A stretch of DNA of 34,033 bases from Candidatus Anaerotignum merdipullorum (GTDB lineage: Bacteria; Bacillota; Clostridia; Lachnospirales; Anaerotignaceae). The notes under the pieces were generated by a model. It saw only the letters and a list, made by a program, of their open reading frames with translations. It was not told where the DNA came from and made no database searches. The DNA lies in assembly GCA_019115165.1 (NCBI GenBank), contig DXEB01000081.1:1-34033 (forward strand). The letters run 5' to 3'. Positions 16,687-24,573 of the stretch are shown here, piece after piece (within the stretch, counting starts at the first letter, position 1; each line of letters starts with the position of its first letter). A program made the position numbers and the translations under genes.

Positions 16687-16710
16687 AGATGGCTCTTTTT
16701 GTTTGTGAAA

Positions 16711-17175
16711 TTAGTCCTGCCCGCCTTCAATGGCAATTCTGCCATTGCGTTCTATTTTTTCCGGTTGTTTTTTCGGTACAGTCAAAATCAGTACACCGGT
16801 TTCATATTTTGCCTGAATATCTTCCGGCATCAAGGTATTGCCAACATAAAAGCTGCGGCGCAGGGAACCGCTGTAGCGTTCTTGCCGCAGGAATTTCCCA
16901 TTTTCGTCTTTTTCATCCTGATTGATGTTTTTGTTGGCAGAAACCGTCAGGTATCCGTTTTCCAAGTGCACCTGAATATCTTCTTTGTGAAATCCCGGCA
17001 GATCCATTTTTACTTCATACCGATCGCTTTGTTCTACCACGTCTGTGTTCATCAAACGTTTGGCACTCTTTGCGTACATAGGACTGTTTTTACCAAAAAA
17101 TTCTCTTTCAAAAGCGCCGTCTTCCCAAAATGCGTCGTCAAATAAACGATCTCCAAACATACCATGCATTAACAT
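16711..17175 (-). CDS. small heat-shock protein, Hsp20/alpha-crystallin family
   Basis: 154 residues. AAAGGAG lies 9 bases before the ATG at 17175. The alpha-crystallin domain covers about residues 44-140: DVVEQSDRYEVKMDLPGFHKEDIQVHLENGYLTVSA, RQERYSGSLRRSFYVG, and the closing motif AKYETGVLILTVPKK. It is an ATP-independent holdase that keeps unfolded proteins soluble in the cytoplasm. It is monocistronic, with its own CIRCE-overlapped promoter and a 150-base leader. The combination points to HrcA control; hrcA and groESL are not in the window. Confidence 0.95.
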   Translation of the reverse strand: MLMHGMFGDRLFDDAFWEDGAFEREFFGKNSPMYAKSAKRLMNTDVVEQSDRYEVKMDLPGFHKEDIQVHLENGYLTVSANKNINQDEKDENGKFLRQERYSGSLRRSFYVGNTLMPEDIQAKYETGVLILTVPKKQPEKIERNGRIAIEGGQD

Positions 17176-17332
17176 AAGTCATATCTCCTTTCAACATGAT
17201 GATATTTCTCATCCGCACGGTCGGAGAAAATCCGAGGTGTCGAGGTGATGATTGTAACAAAGAATAGGGCTGATAAAGAGGGTTTCCATCGGTCAACCCT
17301 TTTATACAGAATCTTTTCTTTGTTCTGAAGAT

Positions 17333-17375
17333 ATTCTAGCACGAATTGTTAGCAGAGTCAATAGGTGAGTGCTAA
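17333..17375 (-). promoter_or_regulatory. hsp20 promoter inside a CIRCE-like element
   Basis: On the plus strand TTAGCAGAG-N9-GAGTGCTAA (17349-17375) matches the HrcA operator CIRCE (TTAGCACTC-N9-GAGTGCTAA) at 15 of 18 arm positions; only the last three bases of the left arm differ. The minus-strand -35 TTGACT (17361-17356) lies mostly in the CIRCE spacer, and TAGAAT (17338-17333) is the -10, 17 bases on. HrcA bound here would block polymerase directly. Confidence 0.8.
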
Positions 17376-17413
17376 TTTTGAAAAAATTTTTTCCGAGTAC
17401 TTTTATGGGAAAT

Positions 17414-17442
17414 TTGACTTTTGCATATTGCTGTTTTACAAT
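17414..17442 (+). promoter_or_regulatory. sigma-A-like promoter of the Nudix gene
   Basis: TTGACT (17414-17419) and TACAAT (17437-17442) are 17 bases apart, giving a leader of about 16 bases that consists mostly of the ribosome site. The CIRCE-like element is about 40 bases upstream, so heat control is possible but not implied. Confidence 0.7.
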
Positions 17443-17464
17443 GGGGCAAAAAGGAGGAAATGTA

Positions 17465-17857
17465 ATGATAGAAGTAGTAGCGGCATTGATTTGGGATAAG
17501 GATCGTTTTTTGATTTGTCAGCGTCCGCCGCAAAAGACAAGAGGGTTGCTTTGGGAATTTGTTGGTGGGAAAGTAGAGAATGGAGAAGAGAAAGTAGCGG
17601 CGTTGATACGGGAGTGCAAAGAAGAACTTGGCGTTTCGGTTGCCGTTGGCGATCTTTTTTATGAAGTGACCCACGTTTATCCAGATACGACAGTACATTT
17701 GATGTTGTTTCATGCCCAGATTACAGAAGGGATTCCGCAAAAATTGGAGCATGCTGATTTACGATGGATTGATGTTTCCGAAATAGGGCAGTATGCGTTT
17801 TGTCCGGCAGATGTAGAAATTTTGGAACGGCTGCGGGCGCAATATGGCTCCCGATGA
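17465..17857 (+). CDS. MutT-like Nudix hydrolase (probable 8-oxo-dGTP diphosphatase)
   Basis: 130 residues, the usual length for MutT. The start at 17465 is set by AAGGAGG (17451-17457). The Nudix box GKVENGEEKVAALIRECKEELGV fits G-x5-E-x7-REUxEExGU and holds the Mg2+-binding glutamates. The N-terminus MIEVVAALIWDKDRFLICQRPPQKTRGLLWEFVGGK matches MutT strongly (the WEFVGGK region precedes the box). It would remove oxidised nucleotides such as 8-oxo-dGTP from the pool, but related enzymes prefer CTP derivatives, so specificity is inferred. It is monocistronic with its own promoter and terminator. Confidence 0.92.
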   Translation: MIEVVAALIWDKDRFLICQRPPQKTRGLLWEFVGGKVENGEEKVAALIRECKEELGVSVAVGDLFYEVTHVYPDTTVHLMLFHAQITEGIPQKLEHADLRWIDVSEIGQYAFCPADVEILERLRAQYGSR

Positions 17858-18227
17858 GGATATCTTTTAGAAGAAAGTGGATATCAACGTTTGCCTATCC
17901 AAGATCAAACTTACCCGGTCTCAGCAAAGATGGAAATGCAAAGATGGAAATCAGAAGAGTTTTTGGTGAACAGACGGAGGAGAAAACAGGAATTTCATCC
18001 GAAAAACAGCTTGGAAATGCTGTTTTTTTCGTCAGAAATCAATGCCAACTGCGGTGTATTGTAAGAAAACGATATCCTTCCGCTGGATAGGCAGGTAAAG
18101 CACGATAAAAAGTGCAGATAACCGCTTCCAGCTGCCATATGCAAAGTAAATGGATTTTGTGGCAGAAAGAAAGACATTCGTGTGGATCGGTCAGCGCAGT
18201 TGGCTGTTGTTATGTGATTGTGTCAGA
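17858..18227. other. intergenic stretch after the Nudix gene
   Basis: About 370 bases between the Nudix gene and the end of the patatin-like gene on the other strand. It contains the terminator at 18002-18027 and nothing else recognisable. Confidence 0.5.
18002..18027 (+). terminator. terminator of the Nudix gene
   Basis: AAAAACAGC (18002-18010) pairs perfectly with GCTGTTTTT (18019-18027) around an 8-base loop, with more T after it. It lies 145 bases after the stop. The A-rich left arm means it could also serve the minus strand. Confidence 0.75.
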
Positions 18228-19088
18228 TTAACGGGTGGTATCCTCCTGCAGAAAGCGGCGCAGTTCTTCCATGTGCTCTTTTGCTTGTGTGTATCCATGG
18301 TGATAGAATCGCATCAGTGTGCCATAATCCTGTTCCATTCGTTTTACTTCTGGTATAGTGGGACGCAGTGATAATACTTTTTGTTTCTGTTCCAAAGCGA
18401 TAATGGTATTTAATGTTCGATTATAACGGATCGGGCGGCGGCGCAGAGCTTGACGGATCGCAGGATATTTCCTGTACATGCTGCCGATCAGACGGGCGGA
18501 AGAAGAAGGCTTCATTCGAAATTGTGCGCCTCTGGTCTGAATGACAACAACTTTGCTGCATCCCATGGCAAAGGCGCGGCGAATGGGGATAGAATCTGAC
18601 AATCCGCCGTCTACATACTCCTTCCCGTCTACGGTTACCGGCTTTACAGCGCCGGGCATGGCACAGGATGCCCGTAAGATTTGCATCAGCCGCTTCGGAT
18701 CTTGTTGTTCCCGTAGAAATATTGCTTTTCCGGTGGTACATTCGGTGCATCCGTATTCCACGAACGTATCAGAGGAGAAGTACGTATCAAAGTCAAAGGG
18801 GAAATATTCCTGTGGAAATAAATCAAACAGCAAGTCCATATCCATCCATTGCCGTGTTTTCCAAAATGTTCGAAAACCTGCATAACGATATGCCTTTTCT
18901 TTATGAATCATGGTTCGCCGCGTTCTGCCGATTTGTCTGGAAACCAAATCCGCCGCATTGCAGGCGCCTGCAGAAACGCCAACGACATAAGGAAAGGAAA
19001 TTCCTTGTTCCATCCAATAATCCAAAACTCCCGCAGTGAATACGCCGCGGGATGCACCGCCTTCCAATACCAATCCGATTTTTTGCAT
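18228..19088 (-). CDS. patatin-like phospholipase/acyl hydrolase (RssA/YjjU-like)
   Basis: 286 residues. The N-terminus IGLVLEGGASRGVFTAGVLDYW holds the oxyanion loop G-G-x-R-G; the nucleophile Ser is in GVSAG (about residue 40), and the catalytic Asp is in DGG (YVDGGLSDSIPI, about residue 165). The Ser-Asp dyad is therefore intact. The C-terminal part (about 200-286) is helical and basic, as in the YjjU-like bacterial subgroup. It is likely a cytoplasmic or membrane-edge lipid hydrolase; the substrate is unknown. AAAGGAG precedes the ATG. It is monocistronic with its own promoter. Confidence 0.92.
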   Translation of the reverse strand: MQKIGLVLEGGASRGVFTAGVLDYWMEQGISFPYVVGVSAGACNAADLVSRQIGRTRRTMIHKEKAYRYAGFRTFWKTRQWMDMDLLFDLFPQEYFPFDFDTYFSSDTFVEYGCTECTTGKAIFLREQQDPKRLMQILRASCAMPGAVKPVTVDGKEYVDGGLSDSIPIRRAFAMGCSKVVVIQTRGAQFRMKPSSSARLIGSMYRKYPAIRQALRRRPIRYNRTLNTIIALEQKQKVLSLRPTIPEVKRMEQDYGTLMRFYHHGYTQAKEHMEELRRFLQEDTTR

Positions 19089-19111
19089 TTTTGCATTTCT
19101 CCTTTGCTTCT

Positions 19112-19140
19112 ATCATACAAACAGAAAAAAACGGAAACAA
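19112..19140 (-). promoter_or_regulatory. promoter of the patatin-like gene
   Basis: On the minus strand TTGTTT (19140-19135) and TATGAT (19117-19112) are 17 bases apart, about 24 bases before the ATG. Confidence 0.5.
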
Positions 19141-19280
19141 GTAGTTTTTCCTATCAGGTTATCTGGAAAATGCCAACTGTAACTAGACAGATACTGCCAA
19201 ACAACAGATGTGCAGATCATCTCGGTTTCCCAAAAGGGTTTCTGTCTTTTTCTACCAGTGGATCCAATCCGCAGATACAT

Positions 19281-19943
19281 TTAATATGATTGGATTTGGT
19301 TCGTGTCAAGGCTTGAGGGAGAGGATTGCCAGAAATCCGTCAGGCATACGCCATTTTCCCGTAATTCTAAGTACAGCTTTGTCAGTGGCAATCCAACCAC
19401 CGTATAATAATCCCCTTCCAGCCGTTCTACGCAGAATGCTCCCTTACCCTGAATGCCGTAAGCGCCTGCCTTATCCAGCGGTTCTTCGGTAGCAACATAA
19501 GCGCGGATTTCTGCATCGGTCAAAGGGCGGAAAACGACCTGTGTGCTGCTGACGGAGGTGTGCACGATTTCGTTTTGTTCCGATTTATAAATGACGCTCA
19601 TGCCGGTGTGTACGGTATGGGTGTTACCGGATAAACGATGCAGCATTTGAATGGCATCTGCTGCGTCCTTTGGTTTATGCAGGATTTCTTCGCCTTGTGC
19701 AACAATGGTATCGGCAGCGATGATGATGCTGTCCACAGGTGCCGTACGGCTGACATCCAGCCCTTTGGCTTCTGCCATTGCCGCTGCTTTTTGTGCAGGT
19801 GTACGGCGAATGCCTGCCAAGGTATCCGCTGCATCCAGCGCGCGTTCGTCGATACGGCTTTCCTGTACGGTAAACGGTACGGAAAGCATAGCAAGCAATT
19901 CTTTACGCCGGGGAGACTGAGAAGCAAGTATGATGGTCTGCAT
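19281..19943 (-). CDS. maf: Maf family nucleoside triphosphate pyrophosphatase (dTTP/UTP type)
   Basis: 220 residues. The N-terminal signature ILASQSPRRKELLAML, with the conserved Ser-x-x-Arg-Arg, is the substrate loop. IIAADTIVAQGEEILHKPKDAADAIQML has the catalytic Asp, and GAYGIQGKGAFCVERLEGDYYTVVGLPL the late family block. The last 25 residues or so extend beyond the usual Maf end. Maf proteins hydrolyse dTTP, UTP and modified pyrimidine nucleotides and are linked to septum formation. AAAGGA lies 9 bases before the ATG. In many Firmicutes maf precedes radC-mreB, but here it stands alone. Confidence 0.95.
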   Translation of the reverse strand: MQTIILASQSPRRKELLAMLSVPFTVQESRIDERALDAADTLAGIRRTPAQKAAAMAEAKGLDVSRTAPVDSIIIAADTIVAQGEEILHKPKDAADAIQMLHRLSGNTHTVHTGMSVIYKSEQNEIVHTSVSSTQVVFRPLTDAEIRAYVATEEPLDKAGAYGIQGKGAFCVERLEGDYYTVVGLPLTKLYLELRENGVCLTDFWQSSPSSLDTNQIQSY

Positions 19944-19981
19944 ACAAATCGTCCTTTCTCAAAATATACTCATTCAGCTAG

Positions 19982-20010
19982 ATTGTACGAAAAAGTGATG
20001 CGATTTGCAA
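19982..20010 (-). promoter_or_regulatory. promoter of maf
   Basis: On the minus strand TTGCAA (20010-20005) and TACAAT (19987-19982) are 17 bases apart, about 40 bases before the maf ATG. Confidence 0.55.
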
Positions 20011-20254
20011 GAAAAAAAGAATGGTTCCCAACGATACAAAAGTGTTATCCAAAATGGATTTGCTGTATACAGTCTGATGGATGCAAAGAGATGGGAGCGG
20101 CTGTCTCCTCAAAACAATGCAGAAAAAGAGAGTGAGAGAGTTGGTTCTCAGAGTCACAGGTACAGTTTCTGCTGGTTTTGTCCGGTGCTTCGAAGGAGAA
20201 GAATGGGTTTGTTTGGATCAACCGTGTTCGAGAGCATCTCTTTTCCAACAATGC
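20011..20254. other. intergenic stretch between divergent maf and MFS promoters
   Basis: About 240 bases between the two promoters. Short open frames on the plus strand show no familiar sequence. No structure was recognised. Confidence 0.45.
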
Positions 20255-20283
20255 TTGACGCGGCATTTCGATCTGATTATAAT
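20255..20283 (+). promoter_or_regulatory. sigma-A-like promoter of the DHA1 exporter
   Basis: TTGACG (20255-20260) and a perfect TATAAT (20278-20283) are 17 bases apart, about 50 bases before the ATG. One of the strongest promoter matches in the window. Confidence 0.75.
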
Positions 20284-20334
20284 AATGCAGGATTTTGTTT
20301 TATGCTGTTGCGGTTAAGATAGGAGGAGAAGAAT

Positions 20335-21513
20335 ATGGCTGGGAGAGAGCGGGTATTTACCATGCCGGTCATTGCGTTGATTTTATTGAGTTTTGCACTT
20401 GGCACCAGTGAATTTATCGTCGTTGGCATATTGCCGGATATTGCGGAAGGTTTGGCGGTATCTTTGACGACGGCAGGCAGTTTGGTTTCAGTGTTTGCGT
20501 TTGTTTATGCGATAGGAACGCCATTTACGGCAGCATTGGCAGGGAAATTCCATCGATTTGGTTTGATGATGACATTAACAGGATTATTTGCGCTTGGAAA
20601 TTTCTTTTGTGCGTTGGCGCCGAATGATACGCTCCTGTTGATAGCACGGATTCTGCTGGCAGTTGTTTCTGGCACACTGATTTCTGTTTCTATGACATTT
20701 GTACCGGATATTTCTTCTTTAGAACATCGGGCGACGGTAGTTTCGTGGGTATTTGCCGGGTTTAGTCTGGCGTCTATTTTTGGAGTGCCCATCGGTACAA
20801 CGGTCAGTCATTTGTTCAGCTGGCGAGCGACATTTGTACTGATTACGTTATGCAGCAGTTTGGTGCTGATTCTTCTGCTGGTTTCTCTGCCCAGACAGCA
20901 GGAAAAGGTACCCTCCGGTATCTTGCAGCAATTTGTACTGCTGCGGGACGGACGTATTTTTTTGAGTATTTTGACTGTATTTTTCGGTGCATCTTCTGCA
21001 TATGTGCTCTATACGTATCTGACGCCGGTATTTGAGGAATATGTTGGCATTCCTGTTCCATATATCAGTTTGGTACTGCTGCTATTCGGGGTGATGGTAT
21101 TGTGCAGTAATTTGCTGTCAGGTAAGATGGCAGCGCGGCGTGGTATTTATAAACTGCGTTTTAGCTATATTGCATTGGCAGTCTGTATGTTTTTGCTGCC
21201 GCTGGCGCTCCAAGGCGGCTGGACGGGACTTCCTGTGATTTTTGCGATTGGATTGCTGATGTATTTACAAAATTCCCCCATACAGGTTAATGTACTGAAC
21301 ATTGCGACCAAGGAATATCCAGGCGCAGTGACTTTGGCGGCCTCCACCAATTCGTTTTCGTTTAATTTTGGGATAGCTTTTGGCTCTGTCTGCGGCAGCA
21401 CCATTGTAAAGCATTTGAATATGGGGTTATTGGGATTGGGCGGAGGCGTGCTTGCGCTTTGTGCGTTGGGATGCGGTCTGTTGCTTTATCGCAAAACAGA
21501 ACTGCCACACTGA
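20335..21513 (+). CDS. MFS exporter, DHA1 (AraJ/YdhP-like) family
   Basis: 392 residues and about 12 membrane segments. AGGAGGAGAAG (20321-20331) precedes the ATG. TM1 reads LALGTSEFIVVGILPDIAEGLAVSLTTAGSLVSVFAFVYAIGTP; the pattern G-T-x-E-F-x-x-x-G-L/I-L-P is typical of the AraJ/YdhP group. Later marks are the TM4 region ARILLAVVSGTLISVSMTFVPDISSLEHRA and the TM5 motif VFAGFSLASIFGVPIGTTVSHLFSWRATF (motif C type). Members export sugars, nucleosides or drugs with proton antiport; the substrate here is unknown. It is a single-gene unit with a strong promoter and a terminator. Confidence 0.92.
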   Translation: MAGRERVFTMPVIALILLSFALGTSEFIVVGILPDIAEGLAVSLTTAGSLVSVFAFVYAIGTPFTAALAGKFHRFGLMMTLTGLFALGNFFCALAPNDTLLLIARILLAVVSGTLISVSMTFVPDISSLEHRATVVSWVFAGFSLASIFGVPIGTTVSHLFSWRATFVLITLCSSLVLILLLVSLPRQQEKVPSGILQQFVLLRDGRIFLSILTVFFGASSAYVLYTYLTPVFEEYVGIPVPYISLVLLLFGVMVLCSNLLSGKMAARRGIYKLRFSYIALAVCMFLLPLALQGGWTGLPVIFAIGLLMYLQNSPIQVNVLNIATKEYPGAVTLAASTNSFSFNFGIAFGSVCGSTIVKHLNMGLLGLGGGVLALCALGCGLLLYRKTELPH

Positions 21514-21574
21514 AGCGATAAAATCGTATGTCGATTGGTTTGTACAAAAGAAATGGGGAAAAGACAGGATACTG

Positions 21575-21607
21575 CCTTCCGTATCGTTGGGATAGGGGAG
21601 GTTTTTT
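21575..21607 (+). terminator. terminator of the DHA1 exporter
   Basis: CCTTCCGTATC (21575-21585) pairs with GATAGGGGAGG (21591-21601) with one G-G mismatch and one G-U pair, then TTTTTT (21602-21607). It lies about 60 bases after the stop. Confidence 0.65.
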
Positions 21608-21686
21608 ATTTGGGTAACAGGAGGAAGGAAAGGAGAGGGAGAAAAATCAAATTCGGATGGTGCGCAGTGTCTCTACATACAGCAAA

Positions 21687-21721
21687 GGGTTTACCGTCTG
21701 TTTCAAACAGATGATAAACCC
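21687..21721 (-). terminator. long hairpin downstream of rubrerythrin, possible terminator
   Basis: GGGTTTA (21687-21693) pairs with TAAACCC (21715-21721), and inside it TCTGTTT (21697-21703) with AAACAGA (21705-21711). On the minus strand only three T follow, so it is a weak terminator or an RNA-protecting 3' hairpin, 95 bases after the rubrerythrin stop. Confidence 0.45.
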
Positions 21722-21816
21722 TCCTGATATTGCAGAATATGGTTTCTGTGTTGATTAGGATATCTTTGTGGTTCCACCGCGGGTGGGGGAATGCTACGAT
21801 CAACAAAGTTGAGATA

Positions 21817-22356
21817 TTAGTAATTTTTTGCCATAATTTGGAAATACGCCTGTGGATGCTGGCATACCGGACATACCTGAGGTGCCTGTTTTCCAATATG
21901 GATATGACCGCAGTTTGCACATTGCCAAATCATATCGCCATCTCTGGAAAATACCAAACCACCCTCGACATTTTCCAGCAGTTTGCGGTAACGGGCTTCA
22001 TGTTCTTTTTCGATTTCCCCTACAGCCTCAAATAAATATGCAATGTGGTCAAATCCTTCTTCTTTGGCTTCTTTGGCAAAGGTTGCGTACATATCGGTCC
22101 ATTCATAGTTCTCGCCTTGGGCAGCATCCAATAGATTTTCTGCGGTGGTGGGTACTTCGCCGTCATGCAGCAGCTTAAACCAAATTTTTGCATGTTCCTT
22201 TTCGTTGTTTGCTGTTTCTAAGAACAGTGCGGCAATTTGTTCATAACCTTCTTTTTTTGCTTTGCTGGCATAATAGGTGTACTTGTTTCTTGCTTCGGAT
22301 TCCCCGGCAAATGCGGTTCTCAGGTTTGCTTCTGTTTTTGTGCCTTTCAGATTCAT
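21817..22356 (-). CDS. rbr: rubrerythrin
   Basis: 179 residues from the ATG at 22356, giving [26 protein letters not shown], the standard rubrerythrin start; AAAGG lies 9 bases before it. An ATG three codons earlier (22365) is possible but sits only 4 bases from that ribosome site. The ferritin-like domain (to about residue 140) carries the di-iron ligands in [21 protein letters not shown] and [14 protein letters not shown]. The C-terminal rubredoxin-like domain has [20 protein letters not shown]. It reduces hydrogen peroxide to water in the cytoplasm, completing the route begun by superoxide reductase. It is monocistronic behind a strong promoter and a PerR/Fur-like box. Confidence 0.96.
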   Translation of the reverse strand: MNLKGTKTEANLRTAFAGESEARNKYTYYASKAKKEGYEQIAALFLETANNEKEHAKIWFKLLHDGEVPTTAENLLDAAQGENYEWTDMYATFAKEAKEEGFDHIAYLFEAVGEIEKEHEARYRKLLENVEGGLVFSRDGDMIWQCANCGHIHIGKQAPQVCPVCQHPQAYFQIMAKNY

Positions 22357-22398
22357 AACATCCATCCTTTCGTAACAAAATATTAAATACTTATTAGT

Positions 22399-22452
22399 TG
22401 ATAATAATTCTTATTTATAATTTTATTATACAGAAAAAAACAAAAAAGTCAA
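22399..22452 (-). promoter_or_regulatory. rubrerythrin promoter with PerR/Fur-like box
   Basis: On the minus strand TTGACT (22452-22447) and TATAAT (22430-22425) are 16 bases apart. Just after the expected start point lies TGATAATAATTCTTA (22399-22413, plus strand), which matches the PerR box TTATAATnATTATAA at 12 of 14 defined positions. Repression by PerR with release by peroxide would fit the gene's role. The region is A/T-rich, so chance similarity is possible. Confidence 0.6.
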
Positions 22453-22638
22453 TGGTGATTTTGCTGAAAAATAAAGTTTTTCTTTGGGGAATGACGGCAG
22501 TGTTGTTTTTTTCTGGTGCTTGGAAGCGGATTCTGCGCATATGCAGTAACAAGCAGCGCAAGTGTCTGTATGCAGTGATGCAAAGACGGTTACTGAGAGA
22601 GCATGAATCCATTCCACAAGGTAGCGACCATAGCGTAC

Positions 22639-22667
22639 TTGTGCTTCAGAAATCGCAGTGATATAAT
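22639..22667 (+). promoter_or_regulatory. promoter of the nitroreductase
   Basis: TG-A-TATAAT (22659-22667) is an extended -10 with perfect TATAAT; TTGTGC (22639-22644), 17 bases earlier, is a partial -35. About 37 bases before the ATG. Confidence 0.6.
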
Positions 22668-22704
22668 ATGAAAAAGAAAAGGAAAGAGTCAGGAGGTTTC
22701 GATC

Positions 22705-23235
22705 ATGCAGGATGTATTCGAGAACATCAAAACCAGAAGAAGCATTCGCCAATATCGGTCAGATCCGGTGCCGCAGGAGCTGTTGGATCAAATCATAGAA
22801 GCAGGTACCTATGCGGCAAGCAGCAGAGGAGAACAGAATACCATCATCATACAGGTGACGCAGAAAGCGCTGCGAGATGAGATCATGCGCAAAAACTGCC
22901 AAATCGGCGGTTGGCAGGAGGGATTTGACCCATTCTATGGCGCGCCTGCCATATTGATTGTGCTTGGGAAAAAAGATCGACCCAATCGGGTATATGACGG
23001 TAGTTTGGTGCTGGGCAATCTTATGCTGGCTGCCCATGCATTGGGGCTGGGGAGCTGTTGGATTCACCGAGCGAAAGAAGAATTTGAAACAGTATGGGGG
23101 AAAGCGCTTTTGGTTTCTCTGGGAATTTCCGAGGAATATGAAGGCATTGGACACTTAGCACTGGGGTATGCAGCCGGGGAATATCCGCAGGCGCCTGCCA
23201 GAAAAGAGAACAGAGTATATCAGATCAAAGATTGA
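22705..23235 (+). CDS. nitroreductase-family FMN oxidoreductase
   Basis: 176 residues. AGGAGG (22691-22696) precedes the ATG. FMN-binding motif RRSIRQYRSDPVPQELLDQIIEAGTYAASSRGEQN lies at residues about 11-45, and the C-terminal half has the family block GSLVLGNLMLAAHALGLGSCWIHRAKEEF with GYAAGEYP near the end. Members reduce nitro compounds, quinones or flavins with NAD(P)H as homodimers in the cytoplasm; the natural substrate is unknown. The gene stands alone, and its promoter lies opposite that of rubrerythrin, which could mean a shared redox role, but no shared site was found. Confidence 0.92.
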   Translation: MQDVFENIKTRRSIRQYRSDPVPQELLDQIIEAGTYAASSRGEQNTIIIQVTQKALRDEIMRKNCQIGGWQEGFDPFYGAPAILIVLGKKDRPNRVYDGSLVLGNLMLAAHALGLGSCWIHRAKEEFETVWGKALLVSLGISEEYEGIGHLALGYAAGEYPQAPARKENRVYQIKD

Positions 23236-23636
23236 TGCCGGCAAGACGGCAGGGCGCTGTGTCTTTTGCGCAAGGGGAGTAAAGAAACATCTCTGGCGGA
23301 AAGAGCGGCAAGGATTTGCAGATGAGATGGAAAATCAGACCAACGAAAGGATTGGGCAGTACAGATGCGGACAGGAGCTTAAGTGCAGGGAAGAAGTTAT
23401 CCTTTCAGGTGGTCAGGATGGGAAACACAATCTGGCGTAAAAAACAGAAACCCGGATGGTTCATGGCGAACCATCCGGGTTTGCTTTGTATGCGTGGCAG
23501 GCATGGGTTTTCCAAACACCGTCTGACCAATGCAGTTTGTCTGCTGCCAACCCAGGAAGTGGAGTTTTATTTTTTTGACGTCTGGGGCATCTGGAAACAC
23601 GCGGCAGATGCCGCAAAAGCGTTGGCAGCAATGGAA
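23236..23636. other. intergenic stretch between nitroreductase and argF
   Basis: About 400 bases between convergent genes. The only feature is the strong hairpin at 23448-23482. No gene was recognised on either strand. Confidence 0.5.
23448..23482. terminator. strong 15-bp hairpin, probable terminator between convergent genes
   Basis: AAACCCGGATGGTTC (23448-23462) pairs perfectly with GAACCATCCGGGTTT (23468-23482) around ATGGC. On the plus strand GCTTTG follows; on the minus strand CTGTTTTTT follows, so it best ends the arg operon, about 155 bases after argF, and may also stop the nitroreductase transcript. Confidence 0.75.
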
Positions 23637-24542
23637 TTATGCCATCAGTTTTACTAAAATGGCTTTTTGCGCATGCAAACGGTTTTCTGCTTCGTCAAAA
23701 ATCTCGTCTGCGTGGGCTTCAAATACTTCTGCTGTGATTTCTTCTCCTCTGTGGGCAGGCAGGCAGTGCTGCACCATGCATCCTGGATTGGTCACAGCCA
23801 TTAAAGCGTCGTTCACTTGGAACCCTTTGAAAGCTGCTTCTCTGATTTTTTGTTCGTTTTCCTGTCCCATGGAAGCCCATACGTCGGTCAGTACCACATC
23901 CGCGCCCTTGGCTGCTTCCATCGGGTCCTCTGTCATCTGGAACAGATCGCCATATTCTGCGGCAAATGCCAGAACATCCGCATGGGGCTGATATGCCTTC
24001 GGGCAGGCGATGCTGACGGACATGCCGACCTTCAAACCACCGACGATTAGGGAATTTGCCATGTTGTTGCCGTCACCGATATAACACATCTTCAAGCCTT
24101 CCAGCTTGCCCTTGTGTTCCCGGATGGTCTGCAGATCCGCCATCACCTGGCAGGGATGACAGAAATCGGTCAGACCGTTGATAATCGGGATGGAGCCGTA
24201 TTTTGCCAGAGTTTCCACTTCTTCTTGTGCAAAGGTACGGATCATGATGCCATCCAAGTAGCGGGAGAGCACTCTAGCGGTATCCTCCGTCGGCTCGCCT
24301 CTGCCGATCTGCGCATCCTTGGAGCTGATAAACAGTGCGTGTCCGCCCAGTTGATACATACCGGTTTCAAAGGAAACACGGGTACGGGTAGAGGACTTTT
24401 CAAAGATCATGCCCAAGGTTTTGCCTTTGAGAATATGGTGTTCGATTCCCTGCTTGTTTTCCTGTTTCAGTTGATCCGCCAAATCCAGCAGTTCCAGGAT
24501 TTCCTCTTTCGAGCAGTCCAGCAGTTTCAAAAAATGTTTCAT
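23637..24542 (-). CDS. argF: ornithine carbamoyltransferase
   Basis: 301 residues. The carbamoyl-phosphate loop is EKSSTRTRVSFE (residues about 49-60), followed by HPCQVMADL (about 127-135), which helps bind carbamoyl phosphate, and the ornithine-side blocks DVWASMGQE and HCLPAHRGEE. These separate it from aspartate carbamoyltransferase. It makes citrulline from ornithine and carbamoyl phosphate in the cytoplasm. AAAGGAG lies 10 bases before the ATG. It is the last gene of argCJBDF, 31 bases after argD. A catabolic role (arcB) is unlikely given this context. Confidence 0.97.
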   Translation of the reverse strand: MKHFLKLLDCSKEEILELLDLADQLKQENKQGIEHHILKGKTLGMIFEKSSTRTRVSFETGMYQLGGHALFISSKDAQIGRGEPTEDTARVLSRYLDGIMIRTFAQEEVETLAKYGSIPIINGLTDFCHPCQVMADLQTIREHKGKLEGLKMCYIGDGNNMANSLIVGGLKVGMSVSIACPKAYQPHADVLAFAAEYGDLFQMTEDPMEAAKGADVVLTDVWASMGQENEQKIREAAFKGFQVNDALMAVTNPGCMVQHCLPAHRGEEITAEVFEAHADEIFDEAENRLHAQKAILVKLMA

Positions 24543-24573
24543 GGGGTAATAACTCCTTTCCGTATTGAAAAAA

